Source of the DNA: an uncultured Wohlfahrtiimonas sp.
GTDB taxonomy: Bacteria > Pseudomonadota > Gammaproteobacteria > Cardiobacteriales > Wohlfahrtiimonadaceae
NCBI GenBank assembly: GCA_947630895.1
Contig: CANRJJ010000003.1
Span: 1 to 64,000, forward strand
Length of the DNA stretch: 64,000 nucleotides
Direction: 5' to 3'
The notes under the pieces are model-generated. The model saw only the letters and a program-made list of their open reading frames with translations, was not told where the DNA came from and did no database searches. Below are positions 51,419-60,613 of the stretch, in pieces. The position numbers and the translations under genes were made by a program. Each line of letters begins with the position of its first letter. Position 1 is the first letter of the stretch.

Positions 51419-52373
51419 AGAATAAATGGTTTTGGAGCTTTGCAGCTTCGGAGTCTTCTCTTAATTGGTCGATCAGTTCTTGTCCCTTACTATGAATTTG
51501 AACTGGATTCATATCATAAGTTTCTAAGATAGATTCAGGCGTGATATTAGTGCGCAATGTGACCAAATTAATTTCATCAAGGATATGATTTAAGCTGTTG
51601 AGAAAGCTTTCAGCCACGTCATCATTTGGTGTAATCACTAAAAAAATACGAGATTTAAAAGTTTTAATGTCTTCATCGACACGCCAATACATCTCTTTCG
51701 GGATCGTTGCTTCATATAGACCTAAACTGCTTTTAAGGATTTTTTGGATTTGTTCATCGCTGAATGACAAAACCTTGCCATCACAGCTTGTGGTTAATTC
51801 TCTAGCCAATGGGCTCGATGGATGTGACATGATCATTACACCATCCAAAGCAAAGGTGCAGAATTGGCTAGCCAATAGCTCGCGTGTTTTTGAAATGGGG
51901 AAATAGAGATCTTGTTCTTTTAATCCGAGGGCTGCGCTTAATGGTTTGGCGCGATATTCTTTAGATGCCCAATCAGTGACGCCGATTGTACGATCTTGAA
52001 AGCTGCGTATGGAATCTAAGGATAAGTCATTACTGCCAACAAGGATCATGTATTGCTGGTATAAAGGCATGACAATAATTGGTTGTTTGGCGCTCTTTCG
52101 ATTTGCCAAAAGCACTTCTTCAGATATAAGAGCCACTTGTACTTCATTATTGATGAGCGCATTCCACATAAACTCAGAGTCAATGAACTCAGGTGTGCAG
52201 TGATTATTAGGATGATCAGCCTCAAAGCCATAACAAATTAAGTTAGAAGCTTCTTTTGTGGTGTCTAAAGTATCGCTATAGCCAATTTTAATGTCATGAC
52301 TATTTTCACTGTAACCAAGGCTAAGCATGGATATTGCTAAAATTGTGGTGCTAATGAGTTTTTTAATCAACAT
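51354..52373 (-). CDS. TAXI/NMT1-like periplasmic solute-binding protein
   Basis: 339 aa with signal peptide; YQQYMILVGSNDLSLDSIRSFQDRTIGV, ...LDEINLVTLRTNITPESIL; 3' end overlaps miaA by 65 bp. Confidence 0.5.
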   Translation of the reverse strand: MLIKKLISTTILAISMLSLGYSENSHDIKIGYSDTLDTTKEASNLICYGFEADHPNNHCTPEFIDSEFMWNALINNEVQVALISEEVLLANRKSAKQPIIVMPLYQQYMILVGSNDLSLDSIRSFQDRTIGVTDWASKEYRAKPLSAALGLKEQDLYFPISKTRELLASQFCTFALDGVMIMSHPSSPLARELTTSCDGKVLSFSDEQIQKILKSSLGLYEATIPKEMYWRVDEDIKTFKSRIFLVITPNDDVAESFLNSLNHILDEINLVTLRTNITPESILETYDMNPVQIHSKGQELIDQLREDSEAAKLQNHLFSTEPIAQSSEESSIENLFLLH

Positions 52374-52453
52374 AAGTTCAGGGTAACAATATTTAGGGTA
52401 ACTGAATAAGTTTAGTATAAGTTCTATTGATTGTTTCGTTTTAAATTTTAGAC

Positions 52454-52480
52454 AAAAAAAAACCTAGCTAGGCTAGGCTT
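52454..52480 (-). terminator. Terminator after tRNA-Asn copy 2
   Basis: On minus strand CAAGCCTAGCCTAGCTAGGTTTTTTTTTT; near copy of the terminator at 41903-41932. Confidence 0.8.
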
Positions 52481-52487
52481 GAAAAAT

Positions 52488-52564
52488 TGGCTCCTCGACC
52501 TGGGCTCGAACCAGGGACCCCTTGATTAACAGTCAAGTGCTACTACCAACTGAGCTATCGAGGA
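52488..52564 (-). tRNA. tRNA-Asn (GTT), copy 2
   Basis: Reverse complement is identical over 77 nt to the tRNA at 41822-41898. Confidence 0.96.
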
Positions 52565-52577
52565 ATTAAGGATTGGC

Positions 52578-52605
52578 ATTATATAAGCACAGAAAATAAT
52601 GTCAA
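52578..52605 (-). promoter_or_regulatory. Promoter of tRNA-Asn copy 2
   Basis: Minus strand TTGACA-16 nt-TATAAT, same spacing as copy 1. Confidence 0.75.
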
Positions 52606-52630
52606 CACTTTTGTGAAAATTTTTTAAAAA

Positions 52631-53284
52631 TTATGAACGAGCTTTGGTTGAAATGCGTCTTAATGTGAGCTCATAGCGTTTACCTTTGTCATAATAAACG
52701 ATTACAGAAGGCACATGATGAAGATTGGACGCTAAGCCAACCTCAAGTTGGCGATCATCTTCGCCACCTTTGAAATAGAGAGAATTCTCTTTTTTATTGT
52801 TGATATTGTGTTGAACATTTTTAACTTGGCGTAAATCAGGCAGTTCATAAACACGTTTGCCATCTGTAGCATTGGTATTTTTAAGTGGTAAGCCATTATT
52901 GATGCTCATTTGCCAAGCAATGGTAAATAGATCCTGTGTATTGGCTTTTAACTTGCTATTTTTGCGTTCAGGCAATTTCCCATAAGTGATTTTTTGATCA
53001 TTATAATTAAATGATGCCGATGAATAAGCTTTGTTACCACGATATACGGTGTATTCAGTAGGTAATAATTGGTTGTCTTTGATGATTCCTTTGGTTTGAA
53101 AGCGCATATTTTTAAATGGGATCGCGACATTCGTATTAATGGAATAATTTTTGTGGTCATGATTAAACGTTAATTTGGCAGGAATACCATAAGGGCCACT
53201 GTATTCTAAAATCATTTCTTCAGGCAAGTCTAATGAATGACAAAGGTTTGCTAGTAGTACTGGGAGAATGATGTTTCTAGTCAT
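52631..53284 (-). CDS. DUF3108-like exported protein
   Basis: 217 aa with signal peptide; LPEEMILEYSGPYGIPAKLTFNHDHKNYSI, KGKRYELTLRRI at C-terminus. Confidence 0.6.
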   Translation of the reverse strand: MTRNIILPVLLANLCHSLDLPEEMILEYSGPYGIPAKLTFNHDHKNYSINTNVAIPFKNMRFQTKGIIKDNQLLPTEYTVYRGNKAYSSASFNYNDQKITYGKLPERKNSKLKANTQDLFTIAWQMSINNGLPLKNTNATDGKRVYELPDLRQVKNVQHNINNKKENSLYFKGGEDDRQLEVGLASNLHHVPSVIVYYDKGKRYELTLRRISTKARS

Positions 53285-53414
53285 ATTTCTATCCCTATAA
53301 AAAATGAATTTTTATCATATAACACTTTTTATTTTATTTTTATTTAAAAAAGTTCGTTTAGCTATTCTTAAACCTGATAATCCTTGCTACATTATCGTGC
53401 TCAAGGAGGAAAAT

Positions 53415-54461
53415 ATGTCACAGAATACTATCTCAGTCGGAATTATTGGAGCTACAGGTTATGCTGGGCAACAATTGGTTTGGTTATTGCATCAGCATCC
53501 TAATGTTGTTATTAATTTTGTCGCGTCACATAGCCACAGTGCTAAGCAGTTCTCGGAAGTTTACCGAAGCTACGATACATTTTTTGATAAGCGATTAATT
53601 AATTTAGAGCAAGTGGAAGAGCGATTACCATCGATTGATTTGTTATTTTTGGCATTGCCTCATGGTTTATCTGAGCCATTGGCGAAAAGGGCAGTGGATG
53701 CTAATGTTAAAGTGATCGACTTGGGTGCTGACTTCCGTTTTGATGATGAAGAAGTATTTGAGCAGTGGTACAACACTAAACATGAAGATCCTGCTTTGAA
53801 TCAGCAAGCTGTATACGGTATGCCTGAGCTATATCGTGAAAAAGTTAGAACAGCGAATATTGTTGCGTGTCCTGGTTGTTATCCAACATCTGCGATTTTA
53901 GGTGTTGCGCCATTATTAAAAACAGGTTTTGTGAAACCTTCTGTGATCGTAGATGCTAAATCAGGTGTCAGTGGTGCGGGTCGAAGTGAGAAAGTAGAAC
54001 TGTTATTTGCTGAGTTGAACGAAAACTTCAAAGCTTATGGTCTGTTCTCTCATAGACATACGCCAGAAATCGAGCAAGAGATGTCTAAGCTGTTAGATCA
54101 ATCTGTCGATGTGACATTTACACCGCATTTATTGCCAATCAATCGTGGTATTTTATCGACGATCTACTTGGATCTTTCAAAGCCAATGACTGAAGCTGAA
54201 GTTTATCAGCACTACATTGCGATGTATAAGGATGAGCCATTTGTACGCGTTGTGAATGCATTGCCACAAATCTCACACGTGAAAAATAGTAACTTGTGTG
54301 AAGTTGGCATTCGTGTGGATGAAAAACGTCAAAAAGTTATCGTTGTATCTGCCATTGATAATTTGATTAAAGGTGCGAGTGGGCAAGCAGTGCAATGTAT
54401 GAATCTAATGTTTGGCTTTAAAGAGACAACAGGTATTCATCAGCTTTCGATGTATATTTAA
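53415..54461 (+). CDS. argC: N-acetyl-gamma-glutamyl-phosphate reductase
   Basis: VGIIGATGYAGQQLVWLLHQHP, VACPGCYPTSAILGVAPLL, HRHTPEIEQEM; ATG 53415 with SD AAGGAGGAAAAT. Confidence 0.97.
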   Translation: MSQNTISVGIIGATGYAGQQLVWLLHQHPNVVINFVASHSHSAKQFSEVYRSYDTFFDKRLINLEQVEERLPSIDLLFLALPHGLSEPLAKRAVDANVKVIDLGADFRFDDEEVFEQWYNTKHEDPALNQQAVYGMPELYREKVRTANIVACPGCYPTSAILGVAPLLKTGFVKPSVIVDAKSGVSGAGRSEKVELLFAELNENFKAYGLFSHRHTPEIEQEMSKLLDQSVDVTFTPHLLPINRGILSTIYLDLSKPMTEAEVYQHYIAMYKDEPFVRVVNALPQISHVKNSNLCEVGIRVDEKRQKVIVVSAIDNLIKGASGQAVQCMNLMFGFKETTGIHQLSMYI

Positions 54462-54479
54462 TTTGATATTAACAATGGA

Positions 54480-55703
54480 ATGTCTATGAAAATCATTGAG
54501 AATGGAAATGTAACATCTGCAAAAGGCTTTTTAGCAGCAGGTGTTAAAGCAGGCATTAAAGCCAGCGGTAATTATGATATGGCTTTAGTTTACTCTGAGT
54601 CTCCAGCAGTTTCAGCGGGTGCTTTTACTCGAAATTTAGTGCGAGCAGCACCTGTTACATTGTCTGAATTGCACGTTAAATCAGACAATGTGCAAGCAAT
54701 AGTTGTGAATAGTGGCAATGCCAATGCTTGTACTGGTGATGAAGGTTATCGCAATGCAGAAAGTATGTGTAAATTAGTTGCTGGGCGATTGAACTTGCAA
54801 CAAAATTCAGTATTGGTTGCGTCAACGGGCATCATTGGTGTGCAATTGCCAATGGAAAAAATTAACGTTGGGATTGATAAAGTTGTGGATGCGCTCTCGA
54901 GAGATGGTGATTTAGCGACCAAAGCAATCATGACGACAGATACTACAGAAAAAAATATTGCAGTTGAATTAGAGATTCAAGGTAAAACCATCACCATTGG
55001 TGGTATTGCAAAAGGTTCAGGCATGATTCATCCAAATATGGGAACAATGCTTGGTTTTATCACAACGGATATCGCGATTGAAAAAGAAATTTTGCGTGAA
55101 GCATTTTTAGCGAGCGTTGATGAAAGCTATAACATGGTTTCAGTGGATGGTGATACGAGTACGAATGATACCGCGATTGTTTTAGCGAATGGTCAAGCGG
55201 GTAATGTTGTCATTGCATCTAAAGATGATGCTGGTTATGTTGAGTTTGTCGAAGCATTGCGTTTTGTGAACCAAACATTGGCAAAGAAAATTGCTGAAGA
55301 TGGTGAAGGTGCAACTAAGCTAATCGAAACAAATGTATTTGGCGCTAAGACAGTAGAAGATGCACGAAAAGTTGCTAAATCAGTGATTGGTTCAAGCTTA
55401 GTGAAAACAGCTATTTTTGGCGGTGATGCAAACTGGGGCAGAATCTTATGCGCTGTTGGTTATTCAGCTGCTGATTTGGTTGTGGATCAAATTGAGATTT
55501 ATGTGAAAGGTGGTGAGGCTAAAGTTCAAATCGTTGCGCATGGTGCAGGGATCGAATTTGATGAATCAGTGTTATCACAAATTTTCTCAGAGAAAAAAGT
55601 AGAAATAGAAATTTATCTTCATAACGGTAGTGAAGTTGCAACAGCGTGGGGTTGTGATCTCTCTTATGATTATGTCAAGATCAATGCAGATTATAGAACG
55701 TAA
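54480..55703 (+). CDS. argJ: Bifunctional ornithine acetyltransferase / N-acetylglutamate synthase
   Basis: 407 aa; VVNSGNANACTGDEGYRNAE, VASTGIIGVQLPMEKI, MTTDTTEKNIAVE autocleavage region. Confidence 0.97.
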   Translation: MSMKIIENGNVTSAKGFLAAGVKAGIKASGNYDMALVYSESPAVSAGAFTRNLVRAAPVTLSELHVKSDNVQAIVVNSGNANACTGDEGYRNAESMCKLVAGRLNLQQNSVLVASTGIIGVQLPMEKINVGIDKVVDALSRDGDLATKAIMTTDTTEKNIAVELEIQGKTITIGGIAKGSGMIHPNMGTMLGFITTDIAIEKEILREAFLASVDESYNMVSVDGDTSTNDTAIVLANGQAGNVVIASKDDAGYVEFVEALRFVNQTLAKKIAEDGEGATKLIETNVFGAKTVEDARKVAKSVIGSSLVKTAIFGGDANWGRILCAVGYSAADLVVDQIEIYVKGGEAKVQIVAHGAGIEFDESVLSQIFSEKKVEIEIYLHNGSEVATAWGCDLSYDYVKINADYRT

Positions 55704-55711
55704 GGAAAGAG

Positions 55712-56602
55712 ATGGTTACTAATCAAGAAAAAGCAGAGGTTTTAATTGAAGCTCTGCCATTTATTCGTCGTTACCATGGGAAAACTGTTGTCATTAAATA
55801 TGGCGGCAGTGCAATGGTGGATAAAGAAATTCGTCAGGAATTCATCAAAGATGTCGTTTTAATGAAGTATGTGGGTATTCATCCTGTGATTGTTCATGGT
55901 GGTGGACCTGAAATTAACTCATTGTTAGAGCGTGTCAATAAAACGACAGAATTCATCGAAGGCTTAAGAGTAAGCGATGAAGATACGGTTGAATTAGCAG
56001 AAATGGTTTTATCTGCGAAGATTAATAAAGGCATCGTTGCGGATATTCAAAGACAAGGCGGTAAAGCGATTGGTTTGAGTGGCAAAGATGGTAACTTAAT
56101 CACAGCACGTAAAAAATATGCTGAAAAAGATGGCACATCAATCGATATTGGCTTTGTGGGTGAAATAGAGAAAATTAACCCTGAAATTATCAATGTAATG
56201 ACGAAGGATAACTATATCCCTGTGATTTCATCGATCGGTATGGATGAAGATGGCCATACTTACAACATCAATGCTGACTATGTTGCAGGTGCGATTGCTG
56301 CTGAGTTAAATGCATTCCGCTTGTTTTTCTTAACGGATGTTGATGGCATTATGATGAATTTCCGCGATCCTTCGACTTTATTGAAAGAAGTGGATTACGA
56401 AGAAGTTTTGAAATTGATCAAAGACGAAGTCATTACTGGCGGAATGTTGCCAAAAGTACGTACATGTTTGGATGCAATTGATTGTGGCGTGAAAAATGTG
56501 ATTATCTTAAATGGTAAAACGCCACATGCAATTTTATTAGAGATCTTTACTGCAGAAGGTGCAGGAACATTGATCAAGGAAACTATAAAGGAAAATAACT
56601 GA
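55712..56602 (+). CDS. argB: Acetylglutamate kinase
   Basis: 296 aa; GKTVVIKYGGSAMVD, IHPVIVHGGGPEINSLL, GGMLPKVRTCLDAI. Confidence 0.97.
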   Translation: MVTNQEKAEVLIEALPFIRRYHGKTVVIKYGGSAMVDKEIRQEFIKDVVLMKYVGIHPVIVHGGGPEINSLLERVNKTTEFIEGLRVSDEDTVELAEMVLSAKINKGIVADIQRQGGKAIGLSGKDGNLITARKKYAEKDGTSIDIGFVGEIEKINPEIINVMTKDNYIPVISSIGMDEDGHTYNINADYVAGAIAAELNAFRLFFLTDVDGIMMNFRDPSTLLKEVDYEEVLKLIKDEVITGGMLPKVRTCLDAIDCGVKNVIILNGKTPHAILLEIFTAEGAGTLIKETIKENN

Positions 56603-57774
56603 TGTTAATGAATGCTTATAAGCGTTTTCCTGTGACATTTGTTCGTGGAAAAGGCCCATTTTTATACAGTGATCAGAACCATGAATACATGGATTGTGTA
56701 TCTGGTATCGCTGTGAACTGCTTAGGACATTCGCACCCTGCGATGGTTCAAGCAGCTAAAGAGCAAAGTGAGAAATTATTTCATATTTCAAACTTATATG
56801 AAAATGATATGCAAACATTGTTGGCGCAAAAGTTGATCCGAAATAGCTTTCATCAACAAGTGTTTTTCTGTAATTCAGGTACAGAAGCCAATGAATTAGC
56901 GATCAAAGTTGTGCGTAAACATGGTCATAAAATTTCTGAGACAAAAACTAAAATTTTATACATGAAAGATTCTTTCCATGGCCGCAGTACAGGTTCTTTG
57001 GCAATTACTGGACAAGAGAAATACCAAGTAGAATTTAGGCCATTGATGGGTGATGTTGTTGAGTGTGAATTCAATAATATTGAGATGGCTAAATCACTGA
57101 TGAATGAAGATTTTTGTGGAATTTTCATCGAGCCAATCCAAGGTGAAAGTGGTATTCGTGAAGCAACACCTGAATTTTTAAAAACATTGCGTGAATTGGC
57201 AGATCAATTTAATGCATTGTTAGTCTTTGATGAAATTCAGTGTGGAATGGGTCGAATTGGCAGCTTATTTGCATATCAACAATTAGATGTTATTCCTGAT
57301 GTTGTAACAATTGCTAAAGCATTGGGTGGTGGCGTACCCATTGGTGCATGTTTAACGCGTGAAAAAGCGAATGATGTAATTGTACCAGGCGATCATGGTT
57401 CTACTTACGGTGGTAATCCATTTGTATGTGCGATTGCTCATGCTGTTTTAACAGAATTAGTGGATCATGGTGTTGTGGCATCCGTGCAAGAGCGTGGCTC
57501 TTACATTCAAAAGAAATTGAATTTACTGCGCATCAAATATCCTTTCATTAAAGAAATTCGTGGGAAAGGTTTATTGTTGGGGATTCAATTTGATGAAGCT
57601 GTTGTGAGTGCATCAGATATCGTAAATGCAGCATTCAATAATCGTTTATTATTAGTGGGTGCAGGCGATAATGTTGTGCGTTTCTTCCCACCATTGAATG
57701 TGACTTCTGATCATATTGATGTGATGATTAGCCGATTAGAGGCGGTGTTAGAAAGCTTAAGTCAAAACAACTAA
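56602..57774 (+). CDS. argD: Acetylornithine aminotransferase
   Basis: 390 aa; FFCNSGTEANELAIKVVRK, LLVFDEIQCGMGRIG, ALGGGVPIGACL, HGSTYGGNPFVCAIA. Confidence 0.95.
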   Translation: MLMNAYKRFPVTFVRGKGPFLYSDQNHEYMDCVSGIAVNCLGHSHPAMVQAAKEQSEKLFHISNLYENDMQTLLAQKLIRNSFHQQVFFCNSGTEANELAIKVVRKHGHKISETKTKILYMKDSFHGRSTGSLAITGQEKYQVEFRPLMGDVVECEFNNIEMAKSLMNEDFCGIFIEPIQGESGIREATPEFLKTLRELADQFNALLVFDEIQCGMGRIGSLFAYQQLDVIPDVVTIAKALGGGVPIGACLTREKANDVIVPGDHGSTYGGNPFVCAIAHAVLTELVDHGVVASVQERGSYIQKKLNLLRIKYPFIKEIRGKGLLLGIQFDEAVVSASDIVNAAFNNRLLLVGAGDNVVRFFPPLNVTSDHIDVMISRLEAVLESLSQNN

Positions 57775-57798
57775 TCGCTTAAATATTGAAGACAAGTA

Positions 57799-57830
57799 AA
57801 AACCCGCGATGGTATTCCATCGCGGGTTTT
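57799..57830 (+). terminator. Rho-independent terminator downstream of argD
   Basis: AAAACCCGCGATGG-TATT-CCATCGCGGGTTTT, 14-bp perfect stem. Confidence 0.92.
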
Positions 57831-57942
57831 GTCATATCCTCTATGTCGTTACTTTGCCTAGAGCAGCTGAAGAGCTTTTAAGTAATCTCTTTTTCAGAAG
57901 CTACATATAAGTTACCATTATTATTGTAGATGTCAAATTTAT

Positions 57943-57956
57943 TTGATCCAGATCAA
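57943..57956. promoter_or_regulatory. Consensus FNR-type palindrome
   Basis: TTGAT-CCAG-ATCAA, exact TTGAT-N4-ATCAA; sits at the 3' end of a minus-strand ORF in a convergent region. Confidence 0.3.
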
Positions 57957-58639
57957 TCTTTCAAAGAGATAGGTTCAATAATTTTCTGTTCAAAATAACG
58001 CGGTGAAATATATTGGATAATTGATCTTTTTTGCTGATCAGTAGATATATCAATGCCTTTGTCAGGGTAAAGATAGTGAATTGTTCCTGTATTTTTGCCA
58101 TTTATGGTTTCTTCCATGATTAAATCAGGCTCACCAAAACGCATTTTAATATCTTCTGGTGTTAATACAATTTGTGTTGGAATAAATGCCAAGCTAAATA
58201 AAGGTATATCTAAAAATAAAGGACTTAGATTTGAAGTGATTTTGTAGCTTTTATTTCGGCTCATTGGAGCAATTTCAGGATCCAATTGTGCCTTAATCGA
58301 ATCTAAGTTTTTATCGCTATCTTTCAAGGTAAATGCCATTCTGCCGATAAATGGCCCGGCTTTTGTTTCGCGGAAATAGCCTTCAATTTGGTCACCATCT
58401 TCAGTTTCATAAATGGTAACAGTCACTCGATTGCCAAATGTTGCGATAGCATCTTGTAAAGTCGATTCATTGAGCGTTAAGCCAAAAATTTCCATCTCTT
58501 CTTCAGGAGACAGGGAAGTTTCCCAGAATAGTTCATGCGTTTGGTTTTCGATGCGAGGTGCGAACATTGGCAAGCCAAAGTAGGCAAAAGCAGCCACAAA
58601 AATAATACAGGCTACGGTAATGATGGATTCTTTTTTCAT
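57953..58639 (-). CDS. Hypothetical membrane-anchored protein
   Basis: 228 aa; N-terminal hydrophobic segment (SIITVACIIFVAAFAYFGLPMF); family not recognised. Confidence 0.65.
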   Translation of the reverse strand: MKKESIITVACIIFVAAFAYFGLPMFAPRIENQTHELFWETSLSPEEEMEIFGLTLNESTLQDAIATFGNRVTVTIYETEDGDQIEGYFRETKAGPFIGRMAFTLKDSDKNLDSIKAQLDPEIAPMSRNKSYKITSNLSPLFLDIPLFSLAFIPTQIVLTPEDIKMRFGEPDLIMEETINGKNTGTIHYLYPDKGIDISTDQQKRSIIQYISPRYFEQKIIEPISLKD

Positions 58640-58690
58640 GTCACAAAAAAGGCAGCGTTAGCTGCCATTCCATTTGTTTTAGGCTAATAA

Positions 58691-59233
58691 TTAGCTTAAT
58701 GCTTTAAAAATACGTTGGCTGATGTCGTTTACTTCACCAACACCTTCGACTGTCACTAATTTACCTTGTTTCGTGTAGTAATTAATTAACGGTGTTGTTT
58801 CTGATTCATAAACTTTACGTCTTTTTTCAATTGTTTCTTCGTTGTCATCTGAACGACCACGAGACAATAAACGCTCTTTGATGATTTCAAAAGGAACATC
58901 AAAGAAAATTACTTTATCTACTGGTTGGTCAAGATTTTGCAACAATTCATCCAAAGCTTCAGCTTGGTTAAGATTGCGTGGGAAACCATCCAATAAAAAG
59001 CCACCATCTAATGCTTCAATACGATTTTTGATCATACCTAATACGATTTCATCAGAAACTAGTTGACCAGCATCCATGATTTTCTTTGCTTCTAAACCTA
59101 ATGGTGAGCCAGCACTTACTTCACTTCTCAACATATCACCTGTTGAAAGGTGAGTGATTCCATATTTTTCGACTAAATTGGCTGCTTGAGTCCCTTTTCC
59201 TGAGCCGGGTGCACCCAATAATACGATACGCAT
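58691..59233 (-). CDS. adk: Adenylate kinase (short form)
   Basis: 180 aa; MRIVLLGAPGSGKGTQAANLVEKYGITHLSTGDMLR, FLLDGFPRNLNQAEAL; RGRSDDNEETIEKRRKVYESETTPLI with no LID/zinc insertion. Confidence 0.95.
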   Translation of the reverse strand: MRIVLLGAPGSGKGTQAANLVEKYGITHLSTGDMLRSEVSAGSPLGLEAKKIMDAGQLVSDEIVLGMIKNRIEALDGGFLLDGFPRNLNQAEALDELLQNLDQPVDKVIFFDVPFEIIKERLLSRGRSDDNEETIEKRRKVYESETTPLINYYTKQGKLVTVEGVGEVNDISQRIFKALS

Positions 59234-59290
59234 GTCATTCTCCTAAATCGATTATGTGATAATACATTTTCGACATATTACACTATTTTA

Positions 59291-60529
59291 TTATTCCCAC
59301 TCAATTGTTGCAGGTGGTTTGTTAGAAACGTCATAAACTACGCGCGTTACTTTAGGTATCGATAGAATAATCTTGTCTGAAATTTCTTCGATAAATTCGT
59401 AAGGTAAGCGAGCAGCACGAGCAGACATGAAGTCAATAGTTTCAATGGCTCTCAATGCGATCGTATATTCATAAGTACGTTTATGATCTTTGATCCCTAC
59501 AGATTTAACAGGCAAGAATACTGCGAATGCTTGAGAGATTGAATTGTATAAATTATGCTCACGAAGACCATTTACGAAGATATCATCCGCTAAACGTAAA
59601 ATATCAGCATATTCTTTGTTAACTTCACCTAAAATACGAACACCTAAGCCTGGTCCTGGGAATGGATGGCGATATAAAAGTTCGTGTGGTAAACCTAAAG
59701 ATAAACCCAATTCGCGTACTTCATTTTTGAACAAGTATTTTAATGGTTCAATCAATGAAAATTGCATATCTTCTGGTAACCCACCCACGTTGTGGTGAGA
59801 TTTGATCACGTTGTCAGCACCGTGATGATCACCTGATTCTAAAACATCAGGATAAATTGTGCCTTGAGCCAACCATTTAGCATGAGATAGTTTTTGCGCT
59901 TCTTCTTCAAAAATCTTAATGAATAATTCACCAATGATTTTACGTTTACGTTCAGGATCAGCAACGCCTGCTAAAGCAGTTAAATAACGATCTTCAGCAT
60001 TCACACGAATAACGTTTACACCCATTTTTTCATGGAAAATGTTCATTACTTGGTCGCCTTCGTTCAAGCGCATCAAGCCTGTATCAACAAAAATACACGT
60101 TAATTTGCTGCCGATAGCTTTATGTAATAAAGCTGCAACAACGGAGGAGTCAACACCACCAGATAAAGCAAGGATAACTTCGTCATCACCTACGATTTCT
60201 TTGATGCGACGGCTTTCTAACTCAGAGAATGCTTCAACTGTCCATGTTGGTTGTAATGCTAATTTTTCTTTTAAAAACTCAGAGATATGAGCTTTTAGAT
60301 GAATGCTTGTTAATGATTCAGGTGTAACTGTGAATGTTTTTTCTTGTGGATATTGATCCAATCTTGCTAAATCAATGATCGCAGGTGCTTCTGCTACTAA
60401 AGATTCAGTTACTTTAGTTACAGGAACCAATTCACAATAAAAGTTTAATGAACGAATCATTTGCGCGACTGTTTGTGCATCCTGACGGTTTGAATACACA
60501 ACTAATATTTCATCTATTAAGGTGCTCAT
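59291..60529 (-). CDS. guaA: GMP synthase with truncated N-terminal GATase region
   Basis: 412 aa from MSTLIDE; ATP-PPase [23 protein letters not shown] and dimerisation domain intact (C-terminus PPATIEWE); N-terminal region is short and lacks catalytic Cys/His-Glu motifs. Confidence 0.93.
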   Translation of the reverse strand: MSTLIDEILVVYSNRQDAQTVAQMIRSLNFYCELVPVTKVTESLVAEAPAIIDLARLDQYPQEKTFTVTPESLTSIHLKAHISEFLKEKLALQPTWTVEAFSELESRRIKEIVGDDEVILALSGGVDSSVVAALLHKAIGSKLTCIFVDTGLMRLNEGDQVMNIFHEKMGVNVIRVNAEDRYLTALAGVADPERKRKIIGELFIKIFEEEAQKLSHAKWLAQGTIYPDVLESGDHHGADNVIKSHHNVGGLPEDMQFSLIEPLKYLFKNEVRELGLSLGLPHELLYRHPFPGPGLGVRILGEVNKEYADILRLADDIFVNGLREHNLYNSISQAFAVFLPVKSVGIKDHKRTYEYTIALRAIETIDFMSARAARLPYEFIEEISDKIILSIPKVTRVVYDVSNKPPATIEWE

Positions 60530-60613
60530 AATACCTATTTCCAAGGGTTAATTAAGGCTCGCATTGTAGCAAATTCTAACAAAATCATGTAGGTAATCTT
60601 CTATTGAATCGGT

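Noticed and set aside
59291-60544. GuaA truncation caused by a frameshift or sequencing error
   Set aside because: The reading frame is continuous across the N-terminal remnant and the synthetase, with a normal upstream intergenic region; no GATase fragments in other frames are listed in the ORF track. Assembly deletion cannot be fully excluded without reads.
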